Made by a program: the position numbers and the translations under genes. Positions 8,390 through 15,722 of a stretch of 64,000 nucleotides of DNA are shown here, in pieces. Below the pieces are notes generated by a model. It was not told the DNA's origin and did no database searches. It saw only the letters and a list, made by a program, of their open reading frames with translations. The stretch spans positions 2,418,001 to 2,482,000 of the forward strand of contig NZ_CP014608.1 in the NCBI RefSeq assembly GCF_001586165.1. Reading direction: 5' to 3'. The DNA is from Obesumbacterium proteus (GTDB taxonomy: Bacteria; Pseudomonadota; Gammaproteobacteria; Enterobacterales; Enterobacteriaceae). Numbering within the stretch: position 1 is the stretch's first letter; each line of letters begins with the position of its first letter.

Positions 8390-9127
8390 ATGACGCAGAA
8401 ATGGGTATTGATCACCGGCGGAAGTCGCGGAATCGGGCAGACGCTGGTCACTGAATTACTGCCGCGGTGGAATGTGGTATTTACGGGCCGCAGCGCGGAA
8501 AGCTTGGTGGGAACGCAGAGACGTGCCGAAAATCTGCACACGGACACCTGGGTACAAGGTCATGTCTGCGATGGAAAAAATGAACAGCAGGTTGCGCAGC
8601 TGGCTCAACGATTAATCGATAAGTTTGGCGCGCCGAGCGCCGTTATTCACAATGCTGGCGTGACGCGAGACGCACTGCATATCCATCAAGATGCTGAGAT
8701 TTGGCGAGATGTGCTGGAGACGAATCTGGTGGCGATTATCAATTGGAACCGCGTATTACTTCCGGCGATGATGCTGCAAGGGCAGGGGGCGATAGTATTG
8801 ATGTCTTCAGTGAGCGCGATTAAGGGAAATCGTGGGCAGACGGCCTATGCAGCGAGCAAAGCGGCGATGATGGGACTGGCTCGTTCGTTGGCATGCGAAG
8901 TAGGGCGTTTCGGCATTCGAGTTAACTGTTTGGCACCGGGCCTTATCGATAGCGGTATGACGCAAGCAATTCCTGAATCTAAGCTGAAAGCAATGCGTCA
9001 GGAGATCCCGCTGCGCCGCTTGGGGCACCCGCACGAAGTCGCTAAAGCAGCAGAGTTTTTAATTGGGGAAAATAGCCATTACTTAACGGGACAAACGCTT
9101 ATTCTCGATGGTGGAATGTCCGCTTAA
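8390..9127 (+). CDS. 3-oxoacyl-ACP reductase (FabG-like SDR)
   Basis: A 245-residue short-chain dehydrogenase/reductase. It has the cofactor loop GGSRGIG (10-16), the NAG motif (88-90) and the catalytic set Ser140, Tyr153 and Lys157 (YAASK). It should reduce the ketoacyl-ACP formed by the upstream ketosynthase using NADPH. It starts 2 nt after the ACP stop. It is the last + strand gene of the export/acyl operon; the next gene is convergent. A role in acyl-chain synthesis rests on its neighbours, since SDR enzymes as a family are diverse. Confidence 0.88.
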   Translation: MTQKWVLITGGSRGIGQTLVTELLPRWNVVFTGRSAESLVGTQRRAENLHTDTWVQGHVCDGKNEQQVAQLAQRLIDKFGAPSAVIHNAGVTRDALHIHQDAEIWRDVLETNLVAIINWNRVLLPAMMLQGQGAIVLMSSVSAIKGNRGQTAYAASKAAMMGLARSLACEVGRFGIRVNCLAPGLIDSGMTQAIPESKLKAMRQEIPLRRLGHPHEVAKAAEFLIGENSHYLTGQTLILDGGMSA

Positions 9128-9160
9128 TGGCCTGAGCGTATTGATTGTGTGAGTATGCCT

Positions 9161-10354
9161 TTATTCATGCTTCTCGCGATTCAACGCGTGGTTGAGCTTA
9201 TCGATATGTTGCACCAATGCTCGTCTTTCACGCGTTGTTACCTGATAGATTTGCATCAACATGGCGGCGTGGTCGTTGGTTAGGTGAAAAATGGCGGGTG
9301 AGATTTCATTTTGCCGCACGGCGAGTTTTAAATCGGCGATAAGCCCATGAGTAGAAAGTTTTTTTTCTAGTGCTAAAGCGGTTCGGTGGCTGACATATAA
9401 AATTTCTTGCTCGGCAGGACCGCTGGCTCTTTCTTCTTTCGAGGATGATTGCAGCATGCACCATTCAGCAATATCGCTCATGCCTTCAATCGGCTGAAGT
9501 ATCTCCCAAATATGCCGAGGGGAGTGTGGTGAGCTTCGATCGAGGCTGCCAATATTGTGTAAAAATCCAGCGATTTCTGTTTTTAAGCACTGAGTGGGGG
9601 TAATACCCGATTCTTTTGCTAGATAACCCGCGAGACGTCCTACCGCCAGTGAATGGCAATCATCATCCGCGCTGAATTGATCGATGATGAAAGCCAGTAA
9701 GTTCATAATATCGCGGAAGTTATGCAGCGAGATTGTATTGTTGTGGATCCGAGAAATTTCTCTAATGTAATCAAGGTAGTTAGAGGATTGAATCACTGAC
9801 CAAAAGCCATCGCGCGCCGCGATTTTTGTAAAGGCTTGAATAAATTCAGGTTTATACAATACATTGACACCTTCCTGAATTTTCTTTGTTAGCATATCGC
9901 GTAAAGCGAACAGATCCTGATGGCGATATTGCGCCAGTAGCACATCAATACGATCGGCCAAGTAGATAATGTGGCTTTCTTCGGGTACCTGCTCACCGTC
10001 AATAACGCTGCCGGTACCGTAATCCCAGCAGGTGTGATGGTAGCGAACAAAATCGCTAAGTGGTTTGAATAATGGAATATGAGCTAAGAGTAACCCACCT
10101 ATAAGAGCATGATTATTATGGTCATTATCATAATAACTGAGCGGGGCTAATCTGGACTGCTCATTCAGGCCGCCGATATCATGTAACAGCGCGGCAAGCA
10201 GTGTTTGACGACAGCTTGCAGGTGAAAACGACGCTTCTTTGGCTAAATGCCAAGCAATGAAAGCGGTTCGAACATGATGCATGTTCAGTTTCGGGTTTAT
10301 CATATCAATGGTTTTAGATATGCAGGCTAATGTTTGTATTAGGTTTATATCCAT
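9161..10354 (-). CDS. Tandem HD-domain protein, HD-GYP-like
   Basis: A 397-residue cytoplasmic protein with two HD-type domains. The first keeps metal-binding residues: His26, His58-Asp59 (LLHDIGG), His106-His107 followed by a degenerate GYP-like stretch (HHTCWDYGTGS) and YLADRID near 131. This resembles HD-GYP cyclic-di-GMP phosphodiesterases. The second domain (about 215-330) has HNIG where HDxG is expected (His266-Asn267), so it is probably not catalytic. The ATG at 10354 is chosen because upstream in-frame starts are poor. It lies 56 nt after the FidL-like gene on the same strand, so it may be co-transcribed with the regulator pair. Activity is inferred. Confidence 0.65.
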   Translation of the reverse strand: MDINLIQTLACISKTIDMINPKLNMHHVRTAFIAWHLAKEASFSPASCRQTLLAALLHDIGGLNEQSRLAPLSYYDNDHNNHALIGGLLLAHIPLFKPLSDFVRYHHTCWDYGTGSVIDGEQVPEESHIIYLADRIDVLLAQYRHQDLFALRDMLTKKIQEGVNVLYKPEFIQAFTKIAARDGFWSVIQSSNYLDYIREISRIHNNTISLHNFRDIMNLLAFIIDQFSADDDCHSLAVGRLAGYLAKESGITPTQCLKTEIAGFLHNIGSLDRSSPHSPRHIWEILQPIEGMSDIAEWCMLQSSSKEERASGPAEQEILYVSHRTALALEKKLSTHGLIADLKLAVRQNEISPAIFHLTNDHAAMLMQIYQVTTRERRALVQHIDKLNHALNREKHE

Positions 10355-10410
10355 GATTATTTTTATTTGAGGTGAATGGTTTTTAGGTATTTTTATTAAA
10401 TAATATAAAC

Positions 10411-10884
10411 TTATCTTACATGGCAACCATACTGCGGAAAAATCGAGTTACCGAATAGCATGACGCCATCATAAGATTTATTAATGTATATGATGCGATT
10501 TTTGTCACTGTTACTAAAAAAAAGGTCAGAGGCGGTACTATCATCAATGTTATCTGAGTCGTACCGCGAGGTGTTTATCGCAGTAACTTTATAGAGATGA
10601 AAGGCTTTATTGTAGGCTTTGTAGGTAACCTGAATACTTCGGGAAATAATGTATCGTTCATCGTTGCGGGTTAATAAACCATCAATATTGATAAAGAGAT
10701 AGTTTTGTGATGTCTCTATCGAAAGGATACCGGTTGAGACGGTATGTATATCGTTAATGTTTTGCTCAATAGAGAAATCCGCGTCGCAGATAAAACTATC
10801 GGGTGCGTGATATTTTAATGCTGCCCATAAAATCACCACTGTAGAGCAGAGAAATATGATAGATATATAAATTTTCTTATGCAT
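10411..10884 (-). CDS. FidL-like inner-membrane protein
   Basis: A 157-residue protein with one N-terminal membrane helix (about residues 5-24) and a presumed periplasmic domain of about 130 residues. It has no catalytic motif I recognise. Size, topology and position directly behind a membrane-bound ToxR/CadC-type regulator match the FidL family, known next to MarT in Salmonella SPI-3. The start at 10884 overlaps the regulator's 3' end by 8 nt. By analogy with other ToxR-type regulators and their small partner proteins it may protect or sense for the regulator, but FidL function is not established. Confidence 0.6.
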   Translation of the reverse strand: MHKKIYISIIFLCSTVVILWAALKYHAPDSFICDADFSIEQNINDIHTVSTGILSIETSQNYLFINIDGLLTRNDERYIISRSIQVTYKAYNKAFHLYKVTAINTSRYDSDNIDDSTASDLFFSNSDKNRIIYINKSYDGVMLFGNSIFPQYGCHVR

Positions 10885-11626
10885 TTTTCTTTTCTCTATA
10901 ATAGTGGCTTGTGCACCTATTCTTTTCTTCATCACATTCGGTAATGAAAATTTGGATGTTGGTTCCTAGAACACTATTTCTCTGTTTTTTATAAATATAG
11001 AGCTTTTTTTTACTAGAACAGTCTAGTTTGTCTAATGACAAATGTCCCAGTTGCTCGTTATTCATCACATCATTAAATGGGAGGTTTGAAGGTATAAATA
11101 TAATGCAGCTTTCTTTTGTGAACTCTTTTATTCCTACCTCTTTATTGTTATTTGTGCATTTAATAATAACCGTGAGTAACAAAAAAAGAAGGGTGATTAT
11201 TGTTGCTGATATTGGTATAGGGCGCAACCAAGAATCCAATTTTTCAGTTTTTTCTTGCTTTATAGGTATGGGAGTAAAAAATGAACTGTATTCTTGATCG
11301 CAGGTAATGATGGCGTCCTCAGCAATTTTAAAACCAATTCTTGGCACGGTAATGATGATGTTTTTTTGAATGCCAAGATGGCTCATATTTTTTCTTAACG
11401 TAGAGATATACTGATTGAGATTGCTGTTAGATGCTCTAGCTCCATATTTGTCAAATACGGACTGGAATATTTCCCCGCGAGAGAGAATATCACTACGGTG
11501 ATACAGTAACTCAGTAAGTAGACGATTAGAGGTTTGAGATAGTTCGATACAATCTCCGGTAATAATATTGACCAGCGACGCATCTTCAGTATCAAAGGTG
11601 ACGAATCCCTCTATATCGAACCTCAT
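10877..11626 (-). CDS. MarT/CadC/ToxR-like membrane-bound transcription regulator
   Basis: A 249-residue one-component regulator. Residues 1-100 form an OmpR-type winged helix (ELSQTSNRLLTELL, then SNLNQYISTLRKNM and VPRIGFKI). A single membrane helix lies near 138-158, followed by a periplasmic tail of about 90 residues with several Cys. ToxR/CadC proteins sense outside the cytoplasm and bind DNA directly from the membrane. The start at 11626 has GGAG about 6 nt upstream; an ATG at 11638 is possible but lacks this. It is divergent from a PapI-like gene across a 169-bp AT-rich gap, so both may be controlled there. Targets are unknown; the acyl/export operon is one possibility. Confidence 0.75.
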   Translation of the reverse strand: MRFDIEGFVTFDTEDASLVNIITGDCIELSQTSNRLLTELLYHRSDILSRGEIFQSVFDKYGARASNSNLNQYISTLRKNMSHLGIQKNIIITVPRIGFKIAEDAIITCDQEYSSFFTPIPIKQEKTEKLDSWLRPIPISATIITLLFLLLTVIIKCTNNNKEVGIKEFTKESCIIFIPSNLPFNDVMNNEQLGHLSLDKLDCSSKKKLYIYKKQRNSVLGTNIQIFITECDEEKNRCTSHYYREKKNA

Positions 11627-11667
11627 GTTAATCTCCATACTAAATCAAGTTTTTTTAGCTTGGTTGG

Positions 11668-11685
11668 GTTTTTTATATAAAAAAC
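11668..11685. promoter_or_regulatory. 18-bp perfect palindrome in divergent promoter region
   Basis: GTTTTTTATATAAAAAAC reads the same on both strands. It sits 42 bp upstream of the MarT-like start and 110 bp upstream of the PapI-like start. It could be an operator for either regulator or simply an AT-rich promoter core. The palindrome is directly visible; its function is a guess. Confidence 0.4.
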
Positions 11686-11795
11686 ACATAAATAGTGGAT
11701 AAAAATATCGTTATTATTGATTTTTTGGACTAATCTTGCTGCTCATGTGGGCGAGAAGCATACTGGGGTTCATTTGATAACAAGGAGCTCGGCAA

Positions 11796-12161
11796 ATGAA
11801 ACTTGAATCTTATTCTTCTCATCCTTCTTTATTGTTCCAAGGACAACATGTTCCACAGGATAATCTTAGAGTGTTGGCGGCAGCAATGAATTTAAGTAAC
11901 CACATGATGGTTAGCGTGCCGGAACAGGGATTGATTCTCCGTTTATTAGAAAGAGATAGAACAGAGGGACTATCTACAAGGCAATTAGCCGAACTATGCG
12001 AAATCTCGATTTATAGAGTCAGGCATTTGCTTCTTCCTTTGGAAAAAGAGGGGAGAATTGCTAGGGATAAAATGCAAAAACACCATCGGTGGTTTTTATC
12101 TGAAGAGTCTGTAGAAATTGCAAACGATTCTAACAAGGAGGTTTTTTGTTTGCAACAATGA
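11796..12161 (+). CDS. PapI/FaeA-like winged-helix regulator
   Basis: A 121-residue protein whose middle (about residues 44-105) is a small winged helix, LSTRQLAELCEISIYRVRHL followed by LPLEKEGRIARD and a wing ending HHRWFLSE. This resembles PapI and FaeA, small regulators that work with Lrp at fimbrial phase-variation switches. PapI is about 77 residues, so this protein has a 40-residue N-terminal and a 15-residue C-terminal extension. A strong ribosome site (AAGGAG) precedes the ATG. No fimbrial gene is visible within the window, so the target is unknown. Confidence 0.65.
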   Translation: MKLESYSSHPSLLFQGQHVPQDNLRVLAAAMNLSNHMMVSVPEQGLILRLLERDRTEGLSTRQLAELCEISIYRVRHLLLPLEKEGRIARDKMQKHHRWFLSEESVEIANDSNKEVFCLQQ

Positions 12162-12735
12162 AGGTTAACTCGGAATCATCACCTTAATATAAAAAAATTA
12201 AATAATAAAGATCTCGCAGATTTACAAGAATGTTCTTATTTTATGGTTTTTGCCACGTGACGCAATGTCGTTAGCATTTTTTAATCGCATTTAATATTGT
12301 CATTATGGGTTTTTTCTGAAATGTAAACATTAAAAAATGCCATTTTTATTTTTTTTCATCAGCCGAGATAAAAATGCAAACTAGAGTTGCCAACTTTTAT
12401 TCATGATTTACAGATTTCATTTGATGATTTTGATAAAAATCGAATACAGCGTTCATGTTAGAATTGCTAAGTAAGAACTCGTTTAACTTTTATAATGCTG
12501 AGTTAAAGGATGTTTCTGACAAGGCATGATAGGTTATCTTTTTTATGACAACGTGCGCGATGAATATGACCACTGCGCACGTTGTTATGAATACGGGTAA
12601 AGGCTTGCCATTAGTTGGGGGATAGCGCTGTATGTGCATCAACTAAAGATTAACCTTTTAGGCTGTTTTTTATTTCTCTTTCAACCAATGCGGCGTAATA
12701 TTCTCGTCTTGATTATTTTCTAACCACGATTTTAT
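12162..12735. other. AT-rich intergenic region with two inverted repeats
   Basis: A 574-bp gap with no convincing gene. It contains a perfect 12-bp inverted repeat, GCATTTTTTAAT at 12274-12285 and its complement at 12329-12340, and a perfect 11-bp inverted repeat, ACAACGTGCGC at 12548-12558 and its complement at 12575-12585. One GATC lies near 12210. Neither repeat has a T-run that would make it a standard terminator. The composition suggests horizontally acquired, possibly H-NS-bound DNA; that is inference. Confidence 0.5.
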
Positions 12736-13188
12736 ATGATCCAAATATTGCCGCTGTCTGAAGTTCCAGAACACTGCGAATTGATAACTGATTGGTTATT
12801 CACGTCTTTTGGCAGTGAAAATAGCCGAGATTTTTTTGCTAGCATTGTGCGTAGCAGCTTACGCCCTGAAGGTTTGCCGATAACCTTTGTTGCTTTGCAA
12901 AACGATAAGCCAGTGGGGACGGTGGGATTATGGCGTTGTGATTTGATTAGCCGCCAAGACCTGTTTCCATGGCTGGCTGCGCTCTATATTGATGAAGGCC
13001 AACGCGGCCAAGGATTAGGCGTTCAGCTACAGCGCTACGTGGAAGACTTTAGCCGCTGGGCTGGATTTAAAGAACTTTATCTTTACGCGGCCTTTGCCGA
13101 TTATTATGAACGTTTTGGTTGGCAATATATTGGCGACGGACTGGACTACCCTGACCAGCCCGTGCGTTTGTATCGGAAAGAAATCTAA
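12736..13188 (+). CDS. GNAT-family N-acetyltransferase
   Basis: A 150-residue acetyltransferase of the GNAT fold. The acetyl-CoA binding motif A is seen as DEGQRGQGLGVQLQ near residues 92-106, preceded by a beta-strand AALYI, and the C-terminal strand pattern YYERFGWQYIG is typical. The substrate cannot be told from sequence. No clear ribosome site precedes the ATG. It stands alone between the AT-rich regulatory block and a convergent transporter gene. Confidence 0.8.
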   Translation: MIQILPLSEVPEHCELITDWLFTSFGSENSRDFFASIVRSSLRPEGLPITFVALQNDKPVGTVGLWRCDLISRQDLFPWLAALYIDEGQRGQGLGVQLQRYVEDFSRWAGFKELYLYAAFADYYERFGWQYIGDGLDYPDQPVRLYRKEI

Positions 13189-13215
13189 CTCAAACAGCTT
13201 TTCCTGATGGTCTTT

Positions 13216-14250
13216 TTAAGCCGCCATGCCAAGGCCGACAATATTGGCTGCTAATATGATGATAAGGCAGCCAATACACAGCACGCTGACCGGCTTTTTG
13301 CTCTGGCACTTCCACTCTTTCAGCAACAGTCCCACAATGCCGCCGCACAATACATAGAAGCTCATGTGTAGCATCCGGCTCATATAGTCGTATTGGGCTG
13401 GAATTTTGGCGTGTCCCCAAGCATAGAAGAAGAATTGCAGATACCACATGGTACCGCCCAGCATGGAAAACAACACGTTAACCACGATAAGTCTTTTCGC
13501 CAAAGAGAAGTCTGCTTTGATTGAGATGTTTTTCATGGTGGCTAAGCGAATAAAGCAGTAACCGAGGTTGATGACGGCCCCGCCACCCATAATGATCACG
13601 TAGCTCGGCAATGCGACATAAAGAGAATCAATCCCCAATGCCGCCGCCGCTTCATGCATTGGCTTCGCTGCATCCATGGCAAACGACATTCCCGCAGAAA
13701 AAATTCCGCACATGACGGCGAGTATTAGACCTTTTTTCAGGTTGAACTCTTCGGCACGGATCCCCAATGCGCGTTCTTTGAGTAAACCAGCATAGCTCAC
13801 CGTTGCGACCCCAATCAGTGCGACTAAAACGCCCAGCAAGGTCATTCGTCCACCCGGCGTGCCGAACAGGACGTCGACACGGCCTTGAATAATCGGCGTC
13901 ATCAAGGTGCCAATAATGAGTGTAATACCGATAGCAATGCCGATCCCCATCGACATGCCGAGGTAGCGCATCGTTAGGCCGTAGTTGATGTTGCCAATGC
14001 CCCACATAGCGCCGAATAAAAAGACGGGAAGCAGCACCGAGAAGCTAAACGATCCGTAATAAGCCCAAAAATTTGGCAGCAAGATATAGCTCACTAACCA
14101 AGGCAAGACCAGCCACGATACAAATCCGCCAATGGACCACATGGTTTCCCACGACCAATTTTTTACCTGTTTAAATGGCGCATAAAAGCATGCGGCACTG
14201 GCCGCGCCAACCAGATGCCAGATGATTCCCAAAACAATAGAGTCGTTCAT
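13216..14250 (-). CDS. RhaT-like L-rhamnose/proton symporter
   Basis: A 344-residue inner-membrane protein with about ten hydrophobic helices, the same length as E. coli RhaT, and family-like passages such as GAMWGIGNINYGLTMRYLGM. RhaT imports L-rhamnose with a proton. The start at 14250 is preceded by AGGA and keeps the first helix at the N-terminus. There are no rhamnose catabolic genes next to it, whereas E. coli rhaT sits at the rha locus; the copy here could be a paralogue with another sugar substrate. It converges on the GNAT gene. Confidence 0.82.
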   Translation of the reverse strand: MNDSIVLGIIWHLVGAASAACFYAPFKQVKNWSWETMWSIGGFVSWLVLPWLVSYILLPNFWAYYGSFSFSVLLPVFLFGAMWGIGNINYGLTMRYLGMSMGIGIAIGITLIIGTLMTPIIQGRVDVLFGTPGGRMTLLGVLVALIGVATVSYAGLLKERALGIRAEEFNLKKGLILAVMCGIFSAGMSFAMDAAKPMHEAAAALGIDSLYVALPSYVIIMGGGAVINLGYCFIRLATMKNISIKADFSLAKRLIVVNVLFSMLGGTMWYLQFFFYAWGHAKIPAQYDYMSRMLHMSFYVLCGGIVGLLLKEWKCQSKKPVSVLCIGCLIIILAANIVGLGMAA

Positions 14251-14755
14251 TCGTCCTATCCTTTTTGTTATAGATGAGAAGTAGCAATGGGATGCATCAG
14301 TGTGTAGGGCGCCACTTCTCTGACGATAGGAGTCTAAATAGTGTGCAGATTTCACACCTTCGGATAGCTGCCGTGCATGGCTCAGGGATGGCAGAATTTA
14401 GCAGGTTGAACCGATGGCGATCACAAAAGCATTTAAAAGCAGAGGGTTATTACGGTGCGCGTGGCAGCCAACGTAAATCGACGTATATTGAAGGAATGCT
14501 ATGAAATATAAGAACTTTCTTATGAATATAAATTTCCTTAATCAAAATTAGCTTTTAAGGGATAAGCTATTTATGATTGCCAACGTACACCTGTCGTACT
14601 TCAAACTGCATTTTTGTTGGCTGCGTTCACACTCTCGAACCGCTGATGTGCCGCTTCAATGCAATTCGAATTATGTTGGGTACAATCTATTTTTTGGTGC
14701 GTCGGAGGCCATTAGGTATACTCTATGGCTAACCTGTCGAGGGATGAGAAACGCG
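14251..14755. other. Intergenic region upstream of rhaT-like gene
   Basis: A 505-bp gap between divergent genes. It should hold the rhaT-like promoter; a 17-bp palindrome GTGTG-N7-CACAC lies near 14341-14357 but its spacing is one base short for CRP. An ERIC-like repeat occupies about 14590-14696. Open frames in this gap have no ribosome sites or recognisable similarity. Confidence 0.5.
14590..14696. repeat. ERIC-like intergenic palindromic repeat (degenerate)
   Basis: The stretches GTCGTACTTCAAACTGCA and TTGTTGGCTGCGTTCAC at the left and TGCAATTCGAATTATGTTGG at the right match, with changes, the ends and core I know from ERIC/IRU elements and their enterobacterial relatives. The element is about 105 bp against about 127 bp for a full ERIC. 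It lies just upstream of a small coiled-coil gene and inside what would be an artificial 5' extension of that frame. Confidence 0.5.
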
Positions 14756-15079
14756 ATGTCTGATTTGGAAGTGCAACTGCGTAATTCGCTAGCGGCTTTA
14801 GATGATCTTAAAGAAAGCTTTGAGCAACAGCGTCTCGTATGGCAACAAGAATGCGAAGGAATACGCATGCAGCTCGAACAGGCGCGTCAGCGCGAAGCTG
14901 CTCTCCTGCTTAAGAATGAACAGCTGACACGCAAGCTGGTTGAAATGGGCTCTTTGCCAGAAAATAATCCGTTGTTAAAGCAGTTCAAGATGGTTGGAGC
15001 GCATATTGAGGCTTTAGCTCAGGAGGCGACTGCATTTAATAATTATATTTCTTCGGTGTCGGCGCCAGAAACCCACTAA
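14756..15079 (+). CDS. Small coiled-coil protein of unknown function
   Basis: A 107-residue soluble protein. Residues 3-70 are rich in Leu, Glu, Gln and Arg in heptad spacing (LEVQLRNSLAALDDLKESF, then QLEQARQREAALLLKNEQL) and predict a long coiled coil. No domain or catalytic motif is recognised. The ATG at 14756 was chosen because upstream DNA is an ERIC-like repeat; an ATG at 14744 is possible. A good terminator follows, so it is a single-gene unit. Confidence 0.6.
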   Translation: MSDLEVQLRNSLAALDDLKESFEQQRLVWQQECEGIRMQLEQARQREAALLLKNEQLTRKLVEMGSLPENNPLLKQFKMVGAHIEALAQEATAFNNYISSVSAPETH

Positions 15080-15106
15080 GGGAAACCCTGACTGACGTGA
15101 TACCCA

Positions 15107-15132
15107 AGCCGCTCATCATGAGCGGCTTTTTA
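15107..15132 (+). terminator. Rho-independent terminator
   Basis: Stem AGCCGCTCA / TGAGCGGCT with a short loop followed by TTTTT, 28 bp after the coiled-coil gene. Confidence 0.85.
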
Positions 15133-15343
15133 CGTTACATCCTGTCAAAAATGCAGCAGCTCGCGTGTGTGTCGTCTATGGTTGACTGAGGTTGAGAACG
15201 ACGTATATGGGTTAGAGCACGTCTAACTCTGTTACATATTCACATTGCTAATAGGGGCAAATTGGATATTAATAGACACATTATTACGAACGTTTTTTAG
15301 TCAGTCGGTACTGCCGTCTGATGTATTCATTAAGAAGGTGTTT

Positions 15344-15541
15344 ATGGAAGGTATCAGTATTACCAAATTGTTGGTGATTGCGGTTCTGGTTATTCTGCTG
15401 TTCGGTACAAACAAACTGCGTACTCTGGGCGGTGACCTCGGTGCTGCCCTGAAGGGCTTTAAGAAAGCCATGAATGACGACACAGCTAAACCAAGTGCGG
15501 ATGCCGATAGCGCCGCACCTCGCGTTGACCATAAAGACTAA
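15344..15541 (+). CDS. tatE: Sec-independent translocase subunit TatE
   Basis: A 65-residue TatA/TatE-family protein, one of the channel-forming parts of the twin-arginine export system in the inner membrane. It has an N-terminal membrane helix (residues 5-20), the hinge FGTNKLRTLGGDLG and an amphipathic helix ALKGFKKAM, then an acidic polar tail. The start at 15344 gives the standard family N-terminus MEGISITKLL. It is convergent with lipA, as in E. coli, and separated from it by a two-way terminator. Confidence 0.95.
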   Translation: MEGISITKLLVIAVLVILLFGTNKLRTLGGDLGAALKGFKKAMNDDTAKPSADADSAAPRVDHKD

Positions 15542-15573
15542 TTCGGTTTTTCAGCGTTCGCTGAGCGACCAAT

Positions 15574-15611
15574 AAAAAAACCGTAGAGAGTGAGCCCTCT
15601 ACGGTTTTTTC
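15574..15611. terminator. Bidirectional terminator between tatE and lipA
   Basis: Stem CCGTAGAG / CTCTACGG flanked by an A-run on the left and a T-run on the right, so it can stop transcription of tatE (+) and, about 110 bp beyond its stop, lipA (-). Confidence 0.88.
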
Positions 15612-15722
15612 TGTTTTGTTTGCCAAGTATTGAGGTTTCAGCAAGTCTTGCCAATACCTCTGAATTTTGGCTGTCAGTCTGTTCTCTTGTAAAAAAATAT
15701 TTCTACGGAAACAGACTTATCT

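Noticed and set aside
6083..9127. Housekeeping fabF-acpP-fabG cluster
   Set aside because: The order, MaoC-like hydratase and fusion to exporter genes differ from the fabHDG-acpP-fabF locus, and no fabD or fabH is present.
10355..10426. N-terminal 24-residue extension of the HD protein from a TTG start
   Set aside because: Poor start codon without a ribosome site, overlapping the upstream gene; the ATG at 10354 begins just before the HD domain.
12548..12585. Intrinsic terminator
   Set aside because: The stem is perfect but no T-run follows on either strand.
14341..14357. CRP site upstream of the rhaT-like gene
   Set aside because: The palindrome GTGTG-N7-CACAC has half-sites one base too close for the CRP consensus.
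14573..14755. 61-codon 5' extension of the coiled-coil gene
   Set aside because: The DNA is an ERIC-like repeat and the extension has no coding character; the ATG at 14756 is preferred.
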